A stretch of 24,254 bases of DNA from Gymnopilus junonius (GCA_015501075.1 JADNYJ010000472.1:1-24254), one strand, 5' to 3'. Numbered from the stretch's first letter, positions 1 through 10,853 are shown. Numbers and translations are program-made. Notes: a model not told the origin generated them from the letters alone.

Positions 1-1766
1 CCTCAGCACTCCTGGAATGCATAAGGTCCACAAAGTAGGCAGCAGATGGACTGAGGACGAAATCAACCTAAACAACACGGATGCACGGATGTAAATTCCC
101 CCATTATTTAGCACTCGATTGGAACCACGGGGACTCACTCCAACCCCATTCATGAACAAGCATACTAAATTCAACACCAGGCCGACTTTACCAGGGACAT
201 ACCCTGTCAGAAGCCCTGACCCAAAGACAGAAAGTGGGATGAGAACACTCCACCCAGAATGGTTGCTCGTAAGCGGTCCTCTGGGTACCATTCTCCGCCT
301 CTTTTTTTCCGATAATAAATGAAAACTTTGTCTGATAGACGGCCTGCAAGAGGTGCGCCGACTGTTCAAAAGTGAATGGAGGTAAAGGTGAAATTGTCAA
401 ATAAAACAAAGGATAGAAGGGGCGTACCCATGTTGCCAAGCCCGCATGGTAGGAAACAAGCTCCAATAAGCATTTCATTGGTTATTCCGTATTTGACGCC
501 CTGATGTATACAATAAGTAATCCGTCAAAAAAAAACAAGAGGTTTGAACACACAATTGTGTAAGCCAAAGGAACGAGCAACACTGCAACGGCACCTAGTG
601 AGTATCCTGCACAGCGGAGGTTGAAAGTTGTGCAATCATACCGTAATCTGTCAATAAAGTAGCAAAGCCGGCCATAGCCTGACAGTAGTCAGCAATCTAC
701 CAAGAGATGCAGTGAAATGAAAGAGCTTACGACAGCCAATAAATTTGGACTCCTAAGAATCCAAAGGGCTTTCAAAGGATTGATAAAGATTGGCCTCCAA
801 GTCGGAAGAGTTGCCGGGTCGACTTTGTCAACACCTCGTTCACCTGGATGATAGGTTTCTGGAAAAAAGAAAAGAACGATGAAGAAGATTAAAAACCCTG
901 CACCGCCGAGCCATGCTTGCATGAGACGCCAGGAGAAATAATGGGCAGCAAATCCTGGAAGGAAAAAGGTTCAAAGGGTATTGAGAGCAATTTCATGGTT
1001 TAGAATATTACCTCCAGCAAATGGAGCAATCGCGGGTCCTAGTAATATCGCCTGTAATTGAAGTTTAAGACACCAACAAGGAAGGCAGAGGACCTGGAGA
1101 AGACTCACGGAGAAGAATATTCCAAGAGCTTGTCCACGTTCCTCAAGCTTGTAAATGTCACCAATAACACCAGACCCAACTGCCAGTCCAGGCGACGCCC
1201 CTAATGCTTGGATGAATCTCCAAACCATCAACTCCGGCACGGTCTGGGAAGCCGAAACGCCAAGAGAGCCTGCGAGGAGAAGCGGTGTTCCAACGAGATA
1301 CACAGGTTTTCTGCCATCTGTTGGAGTACTAGTGTAAATGAACACCGTCTATATGGATTAGATGTGAAAATGGCATACAGAATGTAGAATAGGAAGCTCC
1401 TGATAGAGACCCTATGGAGGAAGCGAATACCGACAAACTCACAGCTAAACTGAAATTTGTCAGTCTATAGCGTCGCAAATGAGTCATAATTTCCGAAGTA
1501 CCTGATGATCGACGCTGTGGAATCTAAATCTTTGGCAATTTGAGGTATCGAAGGTATAAAGGTTCCAGATACGAAAACTTTATTGAGATAACAATCACTT
1601 GAGCTGCACCTCGAACACGTTTACGATCAGACTCACGAGGTAAAAGACCGGTGGCAGATACAATGGCCAAAATCCACCGTTTCTGCGCGGGTTTGAAGCG
1701 TCTGTATAGGTCCTCGTGTTTCGATGGCTGCAGAAGAGGAGTCTCCTCACTGTCGTTGGGAGTCAT
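1..1766 (-). CDS. MFS drug/solute transporter, 3' end beyond window
   Basis: Major facilitator superfamily permease of the plasma membrane, probably a proton-coupled exporter of drugs or small solutes. I spliced eleven exons: 1766-1637, 1577-1502, 1449-1379, 1317-1109, 1051-1012, 954-731, 678-642, 582-554, 500-428, 361-139 and 67 to beyond position 1; every junction is GT-AG and keeps frame. Seen in the product: an N-terminal acidic ETPLLQPS segment, a first membrane helix, the loop 2-3 signature STFYGRKPVYL, the helix 4 motif RFIQALGASPG, and a motif-C-like LLGPAIAPFAGG in helix 5. These match the fungal DHA1-type drug:H+ antiporters. The start is the only upstream ATG leading into this frame. 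One break: in exon 10 the frame slips by one base near 235-246, between RATILGGVFS and PLSVFGSGLL, so the gene is either a fresh pseudogene or misassembled. Substrate unknown. Confidence 0.88.
235..246 (-). other. Apparent 1-nt frameshift in MFS exon 10
   Basis: Upstream of this point the minus-strand frame reads WYPEDRLRATILGG. Downstream the MFS-like sequence PLSVFGSGLLTGYVPG continues one frame over. The frames meet at a CCC triplet, and there is no room for an intron. One base appears to be missing. Confidence 0.75.
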
Positions 1767-2026
1767 CCTGGGTATGTTCGCTATAAAATATGGTACGATC
1801 CCAAGATAAGAGCCCGTTTAGACCCTGCAAGTAACCGAACTAGTGACAAACCTGGGTGTCAGAACCAGCAAAGCATATGACCACACTGCCTTTACGCGAT
1901 TTGGAATTTTTTCGTTGATCATTTTGATGGCAGCGCCCTTGTTTGCGATCACAGCTTGCTTTAGATAAGATTGTGGCAGTGCCGATTACCACGGTCCGCG
2001 AGTACCGGTCAGGCTCTGCTTGGCTC

Positions 2027-2032
2027 TATAAG
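2027..2032 (+). promoter_or_regulatory. Probable TATA box of the C2 gene
   Basis: TATAAG lies 44 nt before the ATG at 2076. A2 has a TATA element at the same distance from its start. Assignment by position and sequence only. Confidence 0.4.
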
Positions 2033-2075
2033 TACGTTCCTCGTTATTCACCACCAACTCCAAACGAATCCAACG

Positions 2076-3677
2076 ATGCCTGGCGGTATACGAAACCCTC
2101 TAAGCATGTCACACATGCTTGAAAAAGTTGTGGACAGGATGCAGCATGCCAAAGAGTCAGCACATACCCGGAAAGAGTCGTTGGAGAAGAAGATGGGAGA
2201 ACTCGGGCTGTCAATGACATATGTCGATCTACAAATCCAGGTGGGCCGTTCAAATTGGTCGCGAAGGGACTTTTGGTTTAGCTAATTTGAAATTTTCTGT
2301 AGTTTATAGGCGCTTCGGGTTTACCCAAGATGGACGTTGTCGGCACGGCCGATCCATATTTCGTTGCCAAGCTGGATGATAAGATATCCTTTGTGTGAGG
2401 GCTGACTGTGGTTTCTTACATCACGACGGTTTGACCATGGTTTTCCAGTTCAACGGTGAAAATGGGGACCCTTTCACCTGTTTGGAACGAGGCATGGAAG
2501 GTGAAGAATGTCCCGACTACGGCTGATCTTGTCATCAAGGTCATGGACAAGGATGAGGGAATGGTAACAGACGATTTCATTGGAACCGTTAAGTCAACTG
2601 TGGCTCCTGGTACCAAAGAAAGTGAAATCCAAGGACCTTTGTATAAGGGTACCAGAGGCACGTTCTGGCTGAAGGTCAGTTCATCGCGGGTCAGATATCT
2701 GTCTAAGCTGGCTGTCTCATCCACCCTGCATAACATCCTCAGATCGATAGTACACCAGCAGTGGACGAAGACCCAACCAAATTTCCTTACCTATTCGATG
2801 GGCCCATCCGCTACTCACGGCACTTCTCGCCCACAGTTGGTGCTCTGACGAATCTAAACGATGCGAGGCTGTACTCTACATGGAAGATGTATCTCCGTGG
2901 TATCCCATTATTCTTCGGCGATACATATCAACATTGGAATCGGAAGTACCCTGCAGCCCAGAAGATCTTCCAAGGTCCAGCTAGCATCGCCGTACGCAGC
3001 GGTATCCAAGCCGGCCATAGAATGCTATATGCCAGAACAGCTACCAACGGTTTCGGGATCCTCGAAGACAAGGCATCCACCCTCCAACTTTTACACGGGG
3101 ATCATCCTCGTCTGTCAACACGCCGAATGCTCCTGGATCAGAGTTTGCGCATCGCGTCAAGCCGGCCGTGTATACGTATATCATCTCCTCTGATGACGAC
3201 TCCTTCCGCTTCTCGGAGACAGGAGCAGCATTCTTCGTCGACTTTGCAAGTAAACACGCGCTTCATTCAAATTGTGCTGAGACGGTTCGGTACAGCGGCG
3301 AGTTCCATCCACGACCTAAAGGTGGATGGGAGACCTTCTCCGATACTACAACTGATGATGAGGCCGACTGGGAACTAGTGATCGACAACAACTCGGGGAC
3401 ATACGCGCCAGATAAAGCCATGCTCCCAGCTCTGAAAGGGTTATTGGAGTACAATTTTCCCGGGTTTGGGATCTTTGCATTGGATCGCGAAGACGAGGAG
3501 CTAACAAAGAGCCGAGAAGCGTGCAGGGAGTATGGCGTCAAACATAGGGGTATTAAACCAAATCACCTTCAGCCCCACGCGAAGGAGGGTGAGCAAACGC
3601 TCAGTAAAATGGTGGAGGGAAGCGTCCACGGTACGCTGCCTGGTCTGGCCATGACAGAGCAAGTTCGTTATGATTAA
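2076..3677 (+). CDS. C2-domain protein
   Basis: Spliced as 2076-2240, 2303-2394, 2449-2674 and 2743 onward, stop TAA at 3675-3677. After a charged helical N-terminus of about 50 residues comes a C2 domain: FIGASGLPKMDVVGTADPY holds the first calcium loop (Asp after KM, Asp of ADPY), and VMDKDEGMVTDDF the second, so Ca2+-dependent lipid binding is likely. The remaining 300 or so residues include RFSETGAAFFVDFASKHALH and WELVIDNNSGTYAPDK; I know this only as an uncharacterised fungal C-terminal region. The catalytic LGST-type motif of C2-containing phosphatidylserine decarboxylases is absent. Between about 3060 and 3141 the frame changes. This is explained by a 1-nt indel, by a 32-nt GT-AG intron at 3110-3141, or by a 92-nt intron 3050-3141 with a weak donor. 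Probably a peripheral membrane or vesicle protein. Confidence 0.78.
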
Positions 3678-4311
3678 TTTTATGATGTGGGTTGATCTTT
3701 AGGTTTATGGAGATTGGTAAGGTCGTTGTGTGTGGCTCGATGTCGTTGTTGTGGGTGATACCACGGATCTGATTATTACTCGATTGGACTTGATTGTATA
3801 TAACATAATTTTGTCATTCACTGGCATGCAACGAGACGTAACGCAAAGCAAGGGGCGTTGGTTCATTGCTGTTGTAATCCATTATAATTTAAAATTTTAT
3901 TTGGACTTCATGATAGCCATCTGCGATCCCATTCGATGGACGATGCCGGAGGACCTGCCAATATCGGGATACGCGACTCGAAATTTTTTTCGGCAATCAA
4001 ACCCTTTTCTTGTCCCTTTAACTCCATCGCCCAATGACCATCCACATTCAGCCATGCACGATTCTGCAACACACTCTTTTTCTTGCTCTGAGACTACGTT
4101 TAGGCGTCGCAAATCGTCGAAGAACGTACTAAACTTCCCTCGGGCTGGCAGCAAAAAAAAAACAGGGATCGCAACGGCCTTTCTATTATAATTTACCGTT
4201 TACTCAATCCTTCTTTTTTACATAACATAACATCAGGATTCGTCACACTAATTAGCCGCTTCATATCCCAATTACCACTTAAGGCACGCCCTAGCTTGAA
4301 GGGTCGGGATA
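3678..4311. other. Intergenic, no supported gene
   Basis: Low-complexity, T-rich intergenic DNA between the C2 and F-box genes. A 153-codon plus-strand ORF (3730-4191) has no codon bias or recognisable motif, and I do not count it as a gene. Confidence 0.6.
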
Positions 4312-4319
4312 CATAAAAG
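4312..4319 (+). promoter_or_regulatory. Possible TATA-like element of the F-box gene
   Basis: CATAAAAG lies about 150 nt before the first candidate ATG of the F-box gene. Placement fits an intron-containing 5' leader, but the assignment is tentative. Confidence 0.25.
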
Positions 4320-4471
4320 CTGGGCCAAATTATGACGAGGGCCTGTTGTCACCACACTCCCCTCAACGCTCTTCTACTGCGTTCTCCCACCACAGGTGCG
4401 TATAGAAGGTTCTCCTTCGAAAGTTCATGTTGTCTCACCGCATTCAACTTGCTCTTGTACATAGTCCAACC

Positions 4472-5732
4472 ATGGACCCTACTTCCTTCTGTCAAGATCA
4501 CGTAACGGATGTTCATTGTACTGCATTGTCTCGCTCTGTGGTGTGCACATTGACTGACCAGCCAAACCCTTACAGACAGTGAAGTTCTTGCCGCAGGATT
4601 TTCGTGCTCTTGTTCGCCTGAAACAACACATCTACCCGTGCAAAACCCACCTTCCATTACCAACGTCAACCAGCTGCCTATTGAAATGCTCCGAGAAATA
4701 TTCATGAAAACTATCGAAGTCGACCCATCTTCGTCGGTGTGCGTTACAAATAACCCTGGCTCAGATGATACCCTATCCGCCTCGCCTCCTTATGCTGTCG
4801 TGCTGAGCCAAGTATGCACATTGTGGCGACAAGTGGCATTATCCACTTCCGCGCTATGGACCGCCATCCACGTCGTGCCCAGCTCCAAACACCTTGTATC
4901 CCAACTACACTGGACGAAACTTTTCCTGGCGCACGCCAACTCCCATCCTCTCGATCTCGTACTCAAAGACTGCAGGTCGCGTTCTGGGTCCGCCACTTCC
5001 TCCGGATGTCAAGAGATATGCGCCACGCGCTCGATCCTCGCGCTCTTCATCTCCAAAGCCCAGTATTGGCGCACCATCGACTTTCATATCTCGCTCGAAG
5101 CTTTGGATCTGCTGCTCGCCATGACGGCCTCTCCTAAGCGGTATAACTGTGCCCAGCTGCGCTCGGCTTCGCTCCTCGTGTCCAAATCGACGTGCGGCAA
5201 GCTTCCTGCGGACCATTTGTCGAGTCCGGTTGGGTTTATCAATGGGACGTGGGCTATGGCGTTCCTCGCTACTACTTGGAAGTTCCTCCTCGCTTCACCT
5301 GGTATGAGTGAAATAACCTGGTGGCCAGGCTTTCATCGTATTTTTCTTGTTCCGCCAGTGGATATGTTCGACCAGCTCGAGCGGTTGAACGTTCATTATG
5401 ACATTAGTGCCGAGGAACTGCTCCGCATTTTGGCTTACTTTCCACAGATTAAAAAGGTCGTGGTGACCAACTTCCGACTTCCGTCCATTACAATAAAGGC
5501 AGACTCTGCACGCTCTCCTCGCCTCCTTCTTGATTCCTTAGAAGTTCTTTATTTGAAGTCCTCAGTGAAAGTGACACCTTTATTCGACGGTCTAATTGCT
5601 CCGTCATTACGCTTACTCGAGCTACATTGTCTCGACTCCATGAAGTCATGTAGCGAAGATGGCCTTGCTCTTAAACGATTCCTTCGAGATTCGCAATGTC
5701 GTCTGCAAAAGCTGGTATTAGACAATTGTTAG
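4472..5732 (+). CDS. F-box/leucine-rich protein
   Basis: Substrate-recognition subunit type of SCF ubiquitin ligases. The F-box is seen as INQLP-like NVNQLPIEMLREIFMKTI followed by LSQVCTLWRQVALSTSALW, where the Trp of the closing helix is conserved. The C-terminal part has leucine-rich repeat character (LERLNVHYDISAEELLRILA, LRLLELHCLDSM, LQKLVLDNC). Expanded families of such F-box/LRR proteins are usual in agaricomycetes. The frame is open from about 4576 to the TAG at 5730-5732. No good ATG exists just upstream of the F-box. A candidate is ATG 4472 spliced from 4490 to 4576 (donor GTCAAG, acceptor TTACAG), which keeps frame; the fallback is ATG 4686, which would cut into the F-box. The stop interrupts a repeat, and the next frame reads EETGLSFLSSDG, so the 3' end may be truncated by a 1-nt change. 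Confidence 0.7.
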
Positions 5733-5884
5733 AGGAAACAGGGTTATCATTTCTTTCGTCTGATGGGGTCGAATGGAGAAACGCTTTCGATGCAGCGTTT
5801 ATGTTAGACTGTCGTTTTCTGTCTCATGTAGCAGTACCGAAAAATGTTTTTTTGAAAACCCAAACATTGGCCCAGTCTCAATAA

Positions 5885-7270
5885 GACCTTAAGATTCGGG
5901 CTCAATCTATCCCAAGAACAATAAGAATTCGACTTTACAGTACAGCATTATGCATCAACTGGAAAGTAACTTCGTCCAACTTCGTTAACCTACTAGCTGG
6001 CAGGTGAACGAATGTAAACTGGAAAAGAAAGAGTTTAATTACGACTACGCATCCTCTTAGAATCGGCATATCGGTCTTGCTCAATTTGCATACAGCATTA
6101 TTGATGAACGTCCATCACGGACAAGGTCTGCATATGAGCGACAATTTGCAGAAGAAGCCCATGGAAAAAGGATAAGGTAGGTTCCACATTCGCAAGAGAG
6201 TGTGCTTCAAATTTGCCAGAAACTTTGGAGGGTCTAGAAAAGAGTAGGGCGCCACCGCCAATCATTAAGCAGGTCTCGGTCAAATCTACCGGTAAGGCTG
6301 CACGGGAGCAAAACTCTCAGTAACCCTAGTAGACTAGTCGACTGTCGGAATAGTAAGCACTGTGTACTGAGTAATTAGTGCGGGTCACGGTTTTCCAGGA
6401 CTCCAGGAGCAAAGCTTCAAGTCTAGAGGTGGGGTGGAGGTACTTGAAGAGTGGTAGATACTAGATGGTGGGAGAGAGCGGAAAATCAGGTACCCGACAA
6501 TATTATGTAAGTAATTTCCGAGAAGCTTTTCCTGTTTCCTACGCATACATACCAGTATGCTCATCCTCCACGATCCTGCCTCTTCATGCTGACCTGCTTT
6601 TGGTTCTAATAATATAGGACTTTCTCGGAGCTCGAATGATCGTCCAGAACTTTAGCAACTTGCCCTGAGCTCCAGCCACGCCGCAGCCAAGTTCTTCAAA
6701 GGCTTCGACTACCGAAACGGCTCTTGGCTCTGCCTCTGATGTAGATGGAGCTGCCGCTGCCATTGCATGGTCATTCTTTCAGCTCGAGCCACTTCATCTG
6801 TCACCCCAGTGCCGGTACTACGGAATTCCCCCGTCAAACGAGCCTTTCAAGTTTTAATTCCAGTTTCGGGTTCGGTTTGGCTGTCATTAAGCCCACCGCC
6901 CATCGCCCTCTCCGCTTCGGCGCATCTTCATCCCTATTATTTCCTTTACCCACTGGGGTCCATTATTTTGGGCCTATTTAGTCCCATCCATCATTTCACG
7001 ACGTCCCATAGCTCCATTACAACGACGTTTATCACTGTCAAGTGCCTATTCTTAAAGTTTCTCTTCACTTCCAACTGCCTCCTCCATCTTCTCACTCCCA
7101 ACTGGAACTCGATTTCATTCAACATCTTTGATGTGTGCAACAATTGGGCGGGCTCTTACATGAGCAGCAAGGACATACTATCTCGGAGCCATTTTATGGT
7201 GCCCAGCACGTCTTTGACGGCTTACACAGTTGCATATCTTGGATTTTTCTTCCTCTTCGGTCGACATAGT
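5885..7270. other. Long intergenic region without a supported gene
   Basis: No ORF here shows convincing codon usage or a known motif. A plus-strand ORF at 6767-7372 is rich in Ser, Leu and Phe and looks like chance. A short minus-strand ORF beginning with ATG at about 6763 (MAAAAPSTSEAEPRAVS) might be part of an old gene, but nothing supports it further. Confidence 0.5.
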
Positions 7271-7289
7271 GAATGCAGTATAAGACGGG

Positions 7290-7660
7290 CCACGCGTCAA
7301 GTCGCGTCTCACTGCAGGTTGACCCTTCCTTGCTTTCTGCTTTTCCCGTGCCCTCACCTACAAGCGATTTGAGACGCTCGAAGACCGAGGAGGACACGTC
7401 GATCGTGGTGGAAATGCCGGATTTCTTTTCGATGGAGTCGCCGGTGTTGATAGTGTCAACGACGAGAGGGTTAAATGAGAGGACGGCCTTGGAAGGTCGC
7501 GCTTAGTGTAACCAGGACGCGAAGGATGAAGGCGAAGATGCCATCGTTAGTCAAAGCAACTTCTGGCGAGGATAACGCTTGTTGTGCCCCTTGACCATCG
7601 CACCCTCAAGTTCAAGTTCGAGCTGTAGCCTGTGAAGAAGTCGACGAGACTTTTTGTAAG
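7290..7660 (-). pseudogene. Unidentified coding remnant
   Basis: On the minus strand a stretch with strong fungal codon bias (most third positions C or G) reads PSKAVLSFNPLVVDTINTGD and then SSSVFERLKSLVGEG. Just upstream, in another frame, comes EVALTNDGIFAFILRVLVTL, and before that GYSSNLNLRVRWSRGT. The pieces look collinear but are broken by at least one frame change near 7505-7530, with no splice signals that join them cleanly. I do not recognise the family. Downstream of about 7290 the coding character fades. It is best read as the remains of a once conserved gene. The plus-strand ORF at 7273-7506 is its shadow. Confidence 0.4.
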
Positions 7661-7663
7661 TAA

Positions 7664-7775
7664 GTTTGACGCCTTTTTTTCTTTTTCTTTTCTTTTCTTC
7701 CCTTGTTTGCTTTCCTTCTTTCCTCTTACTACCGCCCTTTTCAACGCGTTTTTTCCTCTTCTCTTTGCTCATTTT
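7664..7775 (+). other. Pyrimidine-rich tract
   Basis: About 110 nt made almost entirely of T and C with TTTTC/CTTCC runs; the minus strand is correspondingly a Lys/Glu/Arg-rich pseudo-ORF. Such tracts are common in basidiomycete promoters and 5' leaders, and a second CT-rich leader follows at about 7900-7990. Confidence 0.5.
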
Positions 7776-7999
7776 CTCACTATGACGTGGCATGGCGCTG
7801 ACGATCTTCACTCCTCGTATAACAGCCCCTCAAGTTGACAACAAGCATCAGAACATCAATATGAATAGCAAGCCCGCTGCCCTGGAACCCAGCACTGCCC
7901 TCCTTTTCCGAATTCTCTTTCTCTGACTTTCCCATCGTCTCCTTCCTTAACTCAATCCTATCCTCTATTTCCTTCTCTTACCTTACACCCTCCATTATC

Positions 8000-8239
8000 A
8001 TGACTGTAACCATAGTCGCAACCGCGACCACTACCTCCGCTGTGACGCTGCCTAACACTACGGTCCAAGCCGGTCTTCAAATTTCAACCAATCCTGTCAA
8101 TCACCACTGTTGGTCTTGTACAGTGACTTTCACTACATGTCCAACAACCATTTTTTTGGGAATTCCTTCGACTTCTGGTCGCATAGAGCCTTCTGCGCCT
8201 GTGACGGGAAGAACAGGGGAAATGCACGGCGCGCATTGA
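8000..8239 (+). CDS. Small hypothetical ORF, weak
   Basis: A 79-residue ORF directly follows a CT-rich stretch (about 7900-7998) of the type found just before basidiomycete start codons. The product is Thr/Val-rich at the N-terminus (TVTIVATATTTSAVTLPN) with three Cys residues and no clear signal peptide. It may continue through an intron with acceptor near 8330 (TTGCCTGCAG). No family is recognised. It could equally be chance ORF sequence in the gene-poor interval. Confidence 0.2.
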   Translation: MTVTIVATATTTSAVTLPNTTVQAGLQISTNPVNHHCWSCTVTFTTCPTTIFLGIPSTSGRIEPSAPVTGRTGEMHGAH

Positions 8240-8499
8240 ACATTCAGCAAGAATAACTCCAAGCACTGGAGAGACGTGATAACTGTGACACGTGACAATG
8301 CCTGACGTGACTGTCGTCTTTGCCTGCAGTGAACGGGTAGAAATGCTCGACTTGGCCATCGTCCTTTTCCGACATGTGGCCAGGAACACTTATTCCACCA
8401 GCCCGGGCCCCAACTGCCACCACTTTCCTCTGCATCTCTCCACTTTTCAGGTGTACCCCTTACGTTCCTCCTTGTTATCGACTTGAAGGATAACATGCA

Positions 8500-9150
8500 T
8501 ATTTGACGAAGTGATAAGGTTGCCCGACTTCAAGTAGGTCATCTGATTGTCGCAAATCAATCATAACGAACTTATTTTTTGTTATTCAGCACTTTCTAGT
8601 CCTTGATTTTGATTCGAATACATGCGTCTGTTATCTGTGGTCGGGAAGCTATGTAGGCACCTAGGCCGCTACTTCTTCATTTAATCGATTCTCGTCTTCT
8701 GAAGGACGTACCACTACGTGCTAGATGAAGCAGCTGAGTGATAGGGCTGCCGTTTGTCAAGTGAGTTATCTCCCTTCAATCAACAGCTCTTTTGACTTAC
8801 GTCTTCTCTCGCAGCCTCATCCACCTGCGAGGGCAGGAACGCGGAATTGAAGCGTTCAAGAATGCCAGAAGATGTTTGAGGATGCTTGAGATGAAAAGGC
8901 TGAGTGATAGGGGGGATATTCGGTCAGCCGTATTTTATCTGTCAAAAGCCCGTTTAACCATACTTCCCAGATCTTACTCGACCTCAAACTCTATAGGTCT
9001 TACAGGCGCCGCGTCCGGGCAATGGATGAAAATACCCATAAAGAGACTATATCGGAGACATTCCAAATTCGATTGACACAGATATACAGTTACGGCTCAA
9101 CAAAACTACAAACTACAAGTACAAAATGATGAGCCATAAGACGACGATGA
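8500..9150. other. Intergenic, no supported gene
   Basis: No supported gene. A plus-strand ORF at 8792-9076 lacks codon bias. The phrase GCTGAGTGATAGGG occurs twice (near 8735 and 8899), a minor direct repeat. Confidence 0.45.
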
Positions 9151-10765
9151 TCAGAGGCGTTGACCAAGAACAGCAAGAAGAGTCGGGTAAACTTGCTGGG
9201 GAGCGGGGGTGAGGGTGATCGAGCCCGTGGCATTGTCCCAGTTGACATGCTCGAAGTTCGTCTTGACCTGCTCGGAGGAGCCGCCACCACCGCTTCCAGC
9301 TACGTGGAACCCAAAGATAGTCAAGCTCCCCCCAGATGACTTGGCGCTTTCGTACAATTTCTTCGCCTCCTCCCTCAATTTGCTGCCAACGTGACCGTCA
9401 AAGCGACATCATATCCAACAAAAACTGGAGACTCTGGCGAGATCGGAAGTGAGCACTTTTGGCGCGTCGGGAAGAAGGTCGGGGAAAGAAGTTTTAATCC
9501 CTTTAACGTCCCTGGAAAGACGTGTCAGAATCGCTTCAACTAAACAACCTGGTGGAATCTCTTACCATTCGCCAGCCTCGATTTGCACGAGCTGGAACCC
9601 GATCGCCTTGAGTTCAAGCGAAATCTCAGTTTCCTTGCCCGCTGTATCCAATTTGTACGATTTCTCCTCGGACGAGGTTTTGACAGTCACGTGGAAGAAT
9701 GGGAAAATACCGATACTCCCTCTGCCCTCGACCTTCTTGTAGCCGAAATCCTCCCATTTCGAAGTAAAGCCAGAGCTCACGTCGATTTTCAAAGACTCGG
9801 TGCGCTCTGGTCTCGCCTGTCCACCTCTACGGATCCATTCCTTCAGCGTGATGAGGTATCCTTGAACGCTGTAAGCCGGAACGCGGAATGTTTCAAGCTT
9901 GCCAGCGTCAACCTTCTCTCCGCCATTAGCTCTATCCAAAGCTTTGTTCAGCAAATCGATGTCTCCAGAGACGGCGATCTGGTTAAGGCTAACATTTCAT
10001 CAGATAAAAATAAAGCTCCCCCGTGTCATCAAAAACTCACCCCGAGCGGACAGTAGTCCTTTCCTGAGCGTCTCGGATCTTGTTCCTAATCGCCAAAAGA
10101 GCACTAGCCTGGGGCCCGTCAAAGAGTTGTGCTGCCGAATCCAATTCGGTGTACGCTGCGTTTCGCCTCTCCTTGGCACTAGTGAAAGCTGGCGCGTTTT
10201 CGCTCGCCCAATCGTTGAAGGAGACTCCGGGAAAACGATCTTTGACCTTCTCGTATCTCGTCCATGCTTTGTCCTCCTCCTCTTCGAACTTCTTTTCCGT
10301 AATGTCCACCGCCTGTCTCGCCTTCACCATCCGGGTAACCACCGCAGGAGAACGGTTGTTTTTCTAAAGGGCGGTACTAAGTTGGCTTCACAGACAGTGG
10401 GATTCAATTATATCTCACCGTGTCAATATAATCAGCGTATCTGAAAAAAAAAACGGTGAGTGAGCGATAGATGTGATGGAACTGAAAACAATGAAAACTC
10501 ACGATCGCAAACTCTGGATGTAGCTTGCCTTTCCCCCACCAATGTAGGAAGGATCGTCCGCGCTGAGAAGATTGTCGGCAGCCTTGTAGACCATGTAATT
10601 GGTGACGGGTTCAGGAATGAGATCGCCACCCGCTATGCCACGCTGGACTAGCGGGCTCAGGAAGACGACCTGAGTGTTCTTGTTGATCCCGCCTGGGATA
10701 AATTTCTTGGTGACAGCGGATGCATAGGCGCGTGCAAAGATAGCGTCGGTTTCTTCGATAGACAT
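9151..10765 (-). CDS. Family A protein, copy A1 (two compensating frameshifts)
   Basis: Uncharacterised protein, about 463 codons. Exons: 10765-10503, 10440-10419 (22 nt), 10363-10041, 9988-9566, 9511-9151. I place the start at MSIEETDAIFARAY because A3 starts with the equivalent MTIAETDAIFARAY. Domains: an N-terminal globular part to about residue 95 (VVFLSPLVQRGI, NYMVYKAADNLL); a charged alpha-helical middle, about 96-200, with ENAP and DGPQ motifs shared with A2 or A3; and a C-terminal beta-rich part with AYSVQGY, EAGEWD, FVGYDVALTVT, a Gly-rich loop GSGGGGSS and the ending LLAVLGQRL. In exon 5 one extra T in a T5 run (9420-9424) and one missing base near 9386-9390 throw about a dozen codons out of frame and create a TGA. 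Total length remains a multiple of three. No signal peptide is seen. Function unknown. Confidence 0.72.
9386..9424 (-). other. Paired +1/-1 frameshifts in A1
   Basis: The T5 run at 9420-9424 has one base too many for the paralogous frame, and one base is lacking at the TTGG around 9386-9389. Between them lies the conserved GYDVALTVT segment, readable only in the shifted frame. Aligned against the same region of A2 and A3, which are continuous here. Confidence 0.75.
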
Positions 10766-10853
10766 TGCGACGATGAGAGTCGATTGGATCGATTGCAGGT
10801 GTGGGGCGATGAGTACAACAGAAATTGCACGTCGACTACGATTGGAACACAAG

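Noticed and set aside
2076..3677. Reading the C2 gene as a phosphatidylserine decarboxylase
   Set aside because: The C2 domain suggests Psd2-type enzymes, but no GST-type self-cleavage motif or decarboxylase core is present.
3730..4191. 153-codon plus-strand ORF
   Set aside because: No codon bias, no motif, AT-rich intergenic context. The overlapping minus ORF is no better.
6767..7372. 201-codon plus-strand ORF
   Set aside because: Composition is Ser/Leu/Phe-rich from CT-rich DNA, and its last part lies opposite the better minus-strand coding signal.
7547..7811. Lys/Glu/Arg-rich minus-strand ORFs
   Set aside because: Direct translation of the reverse of a pyrimidine tract; not protein-coding.
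8084..8496. Minus-strand ORFs of 101 and 131 codons
   Set aside because: They overlap each other in different frames, lack codon bias, and are Arg/Trp/Ser-rich as expected from the reverse of CT-rich DNA.
9449..10444. Plus-strand ORFs of 97-181 codons across A1
   Set aside because: Shadows of the spliced A1 gene on the other strand.
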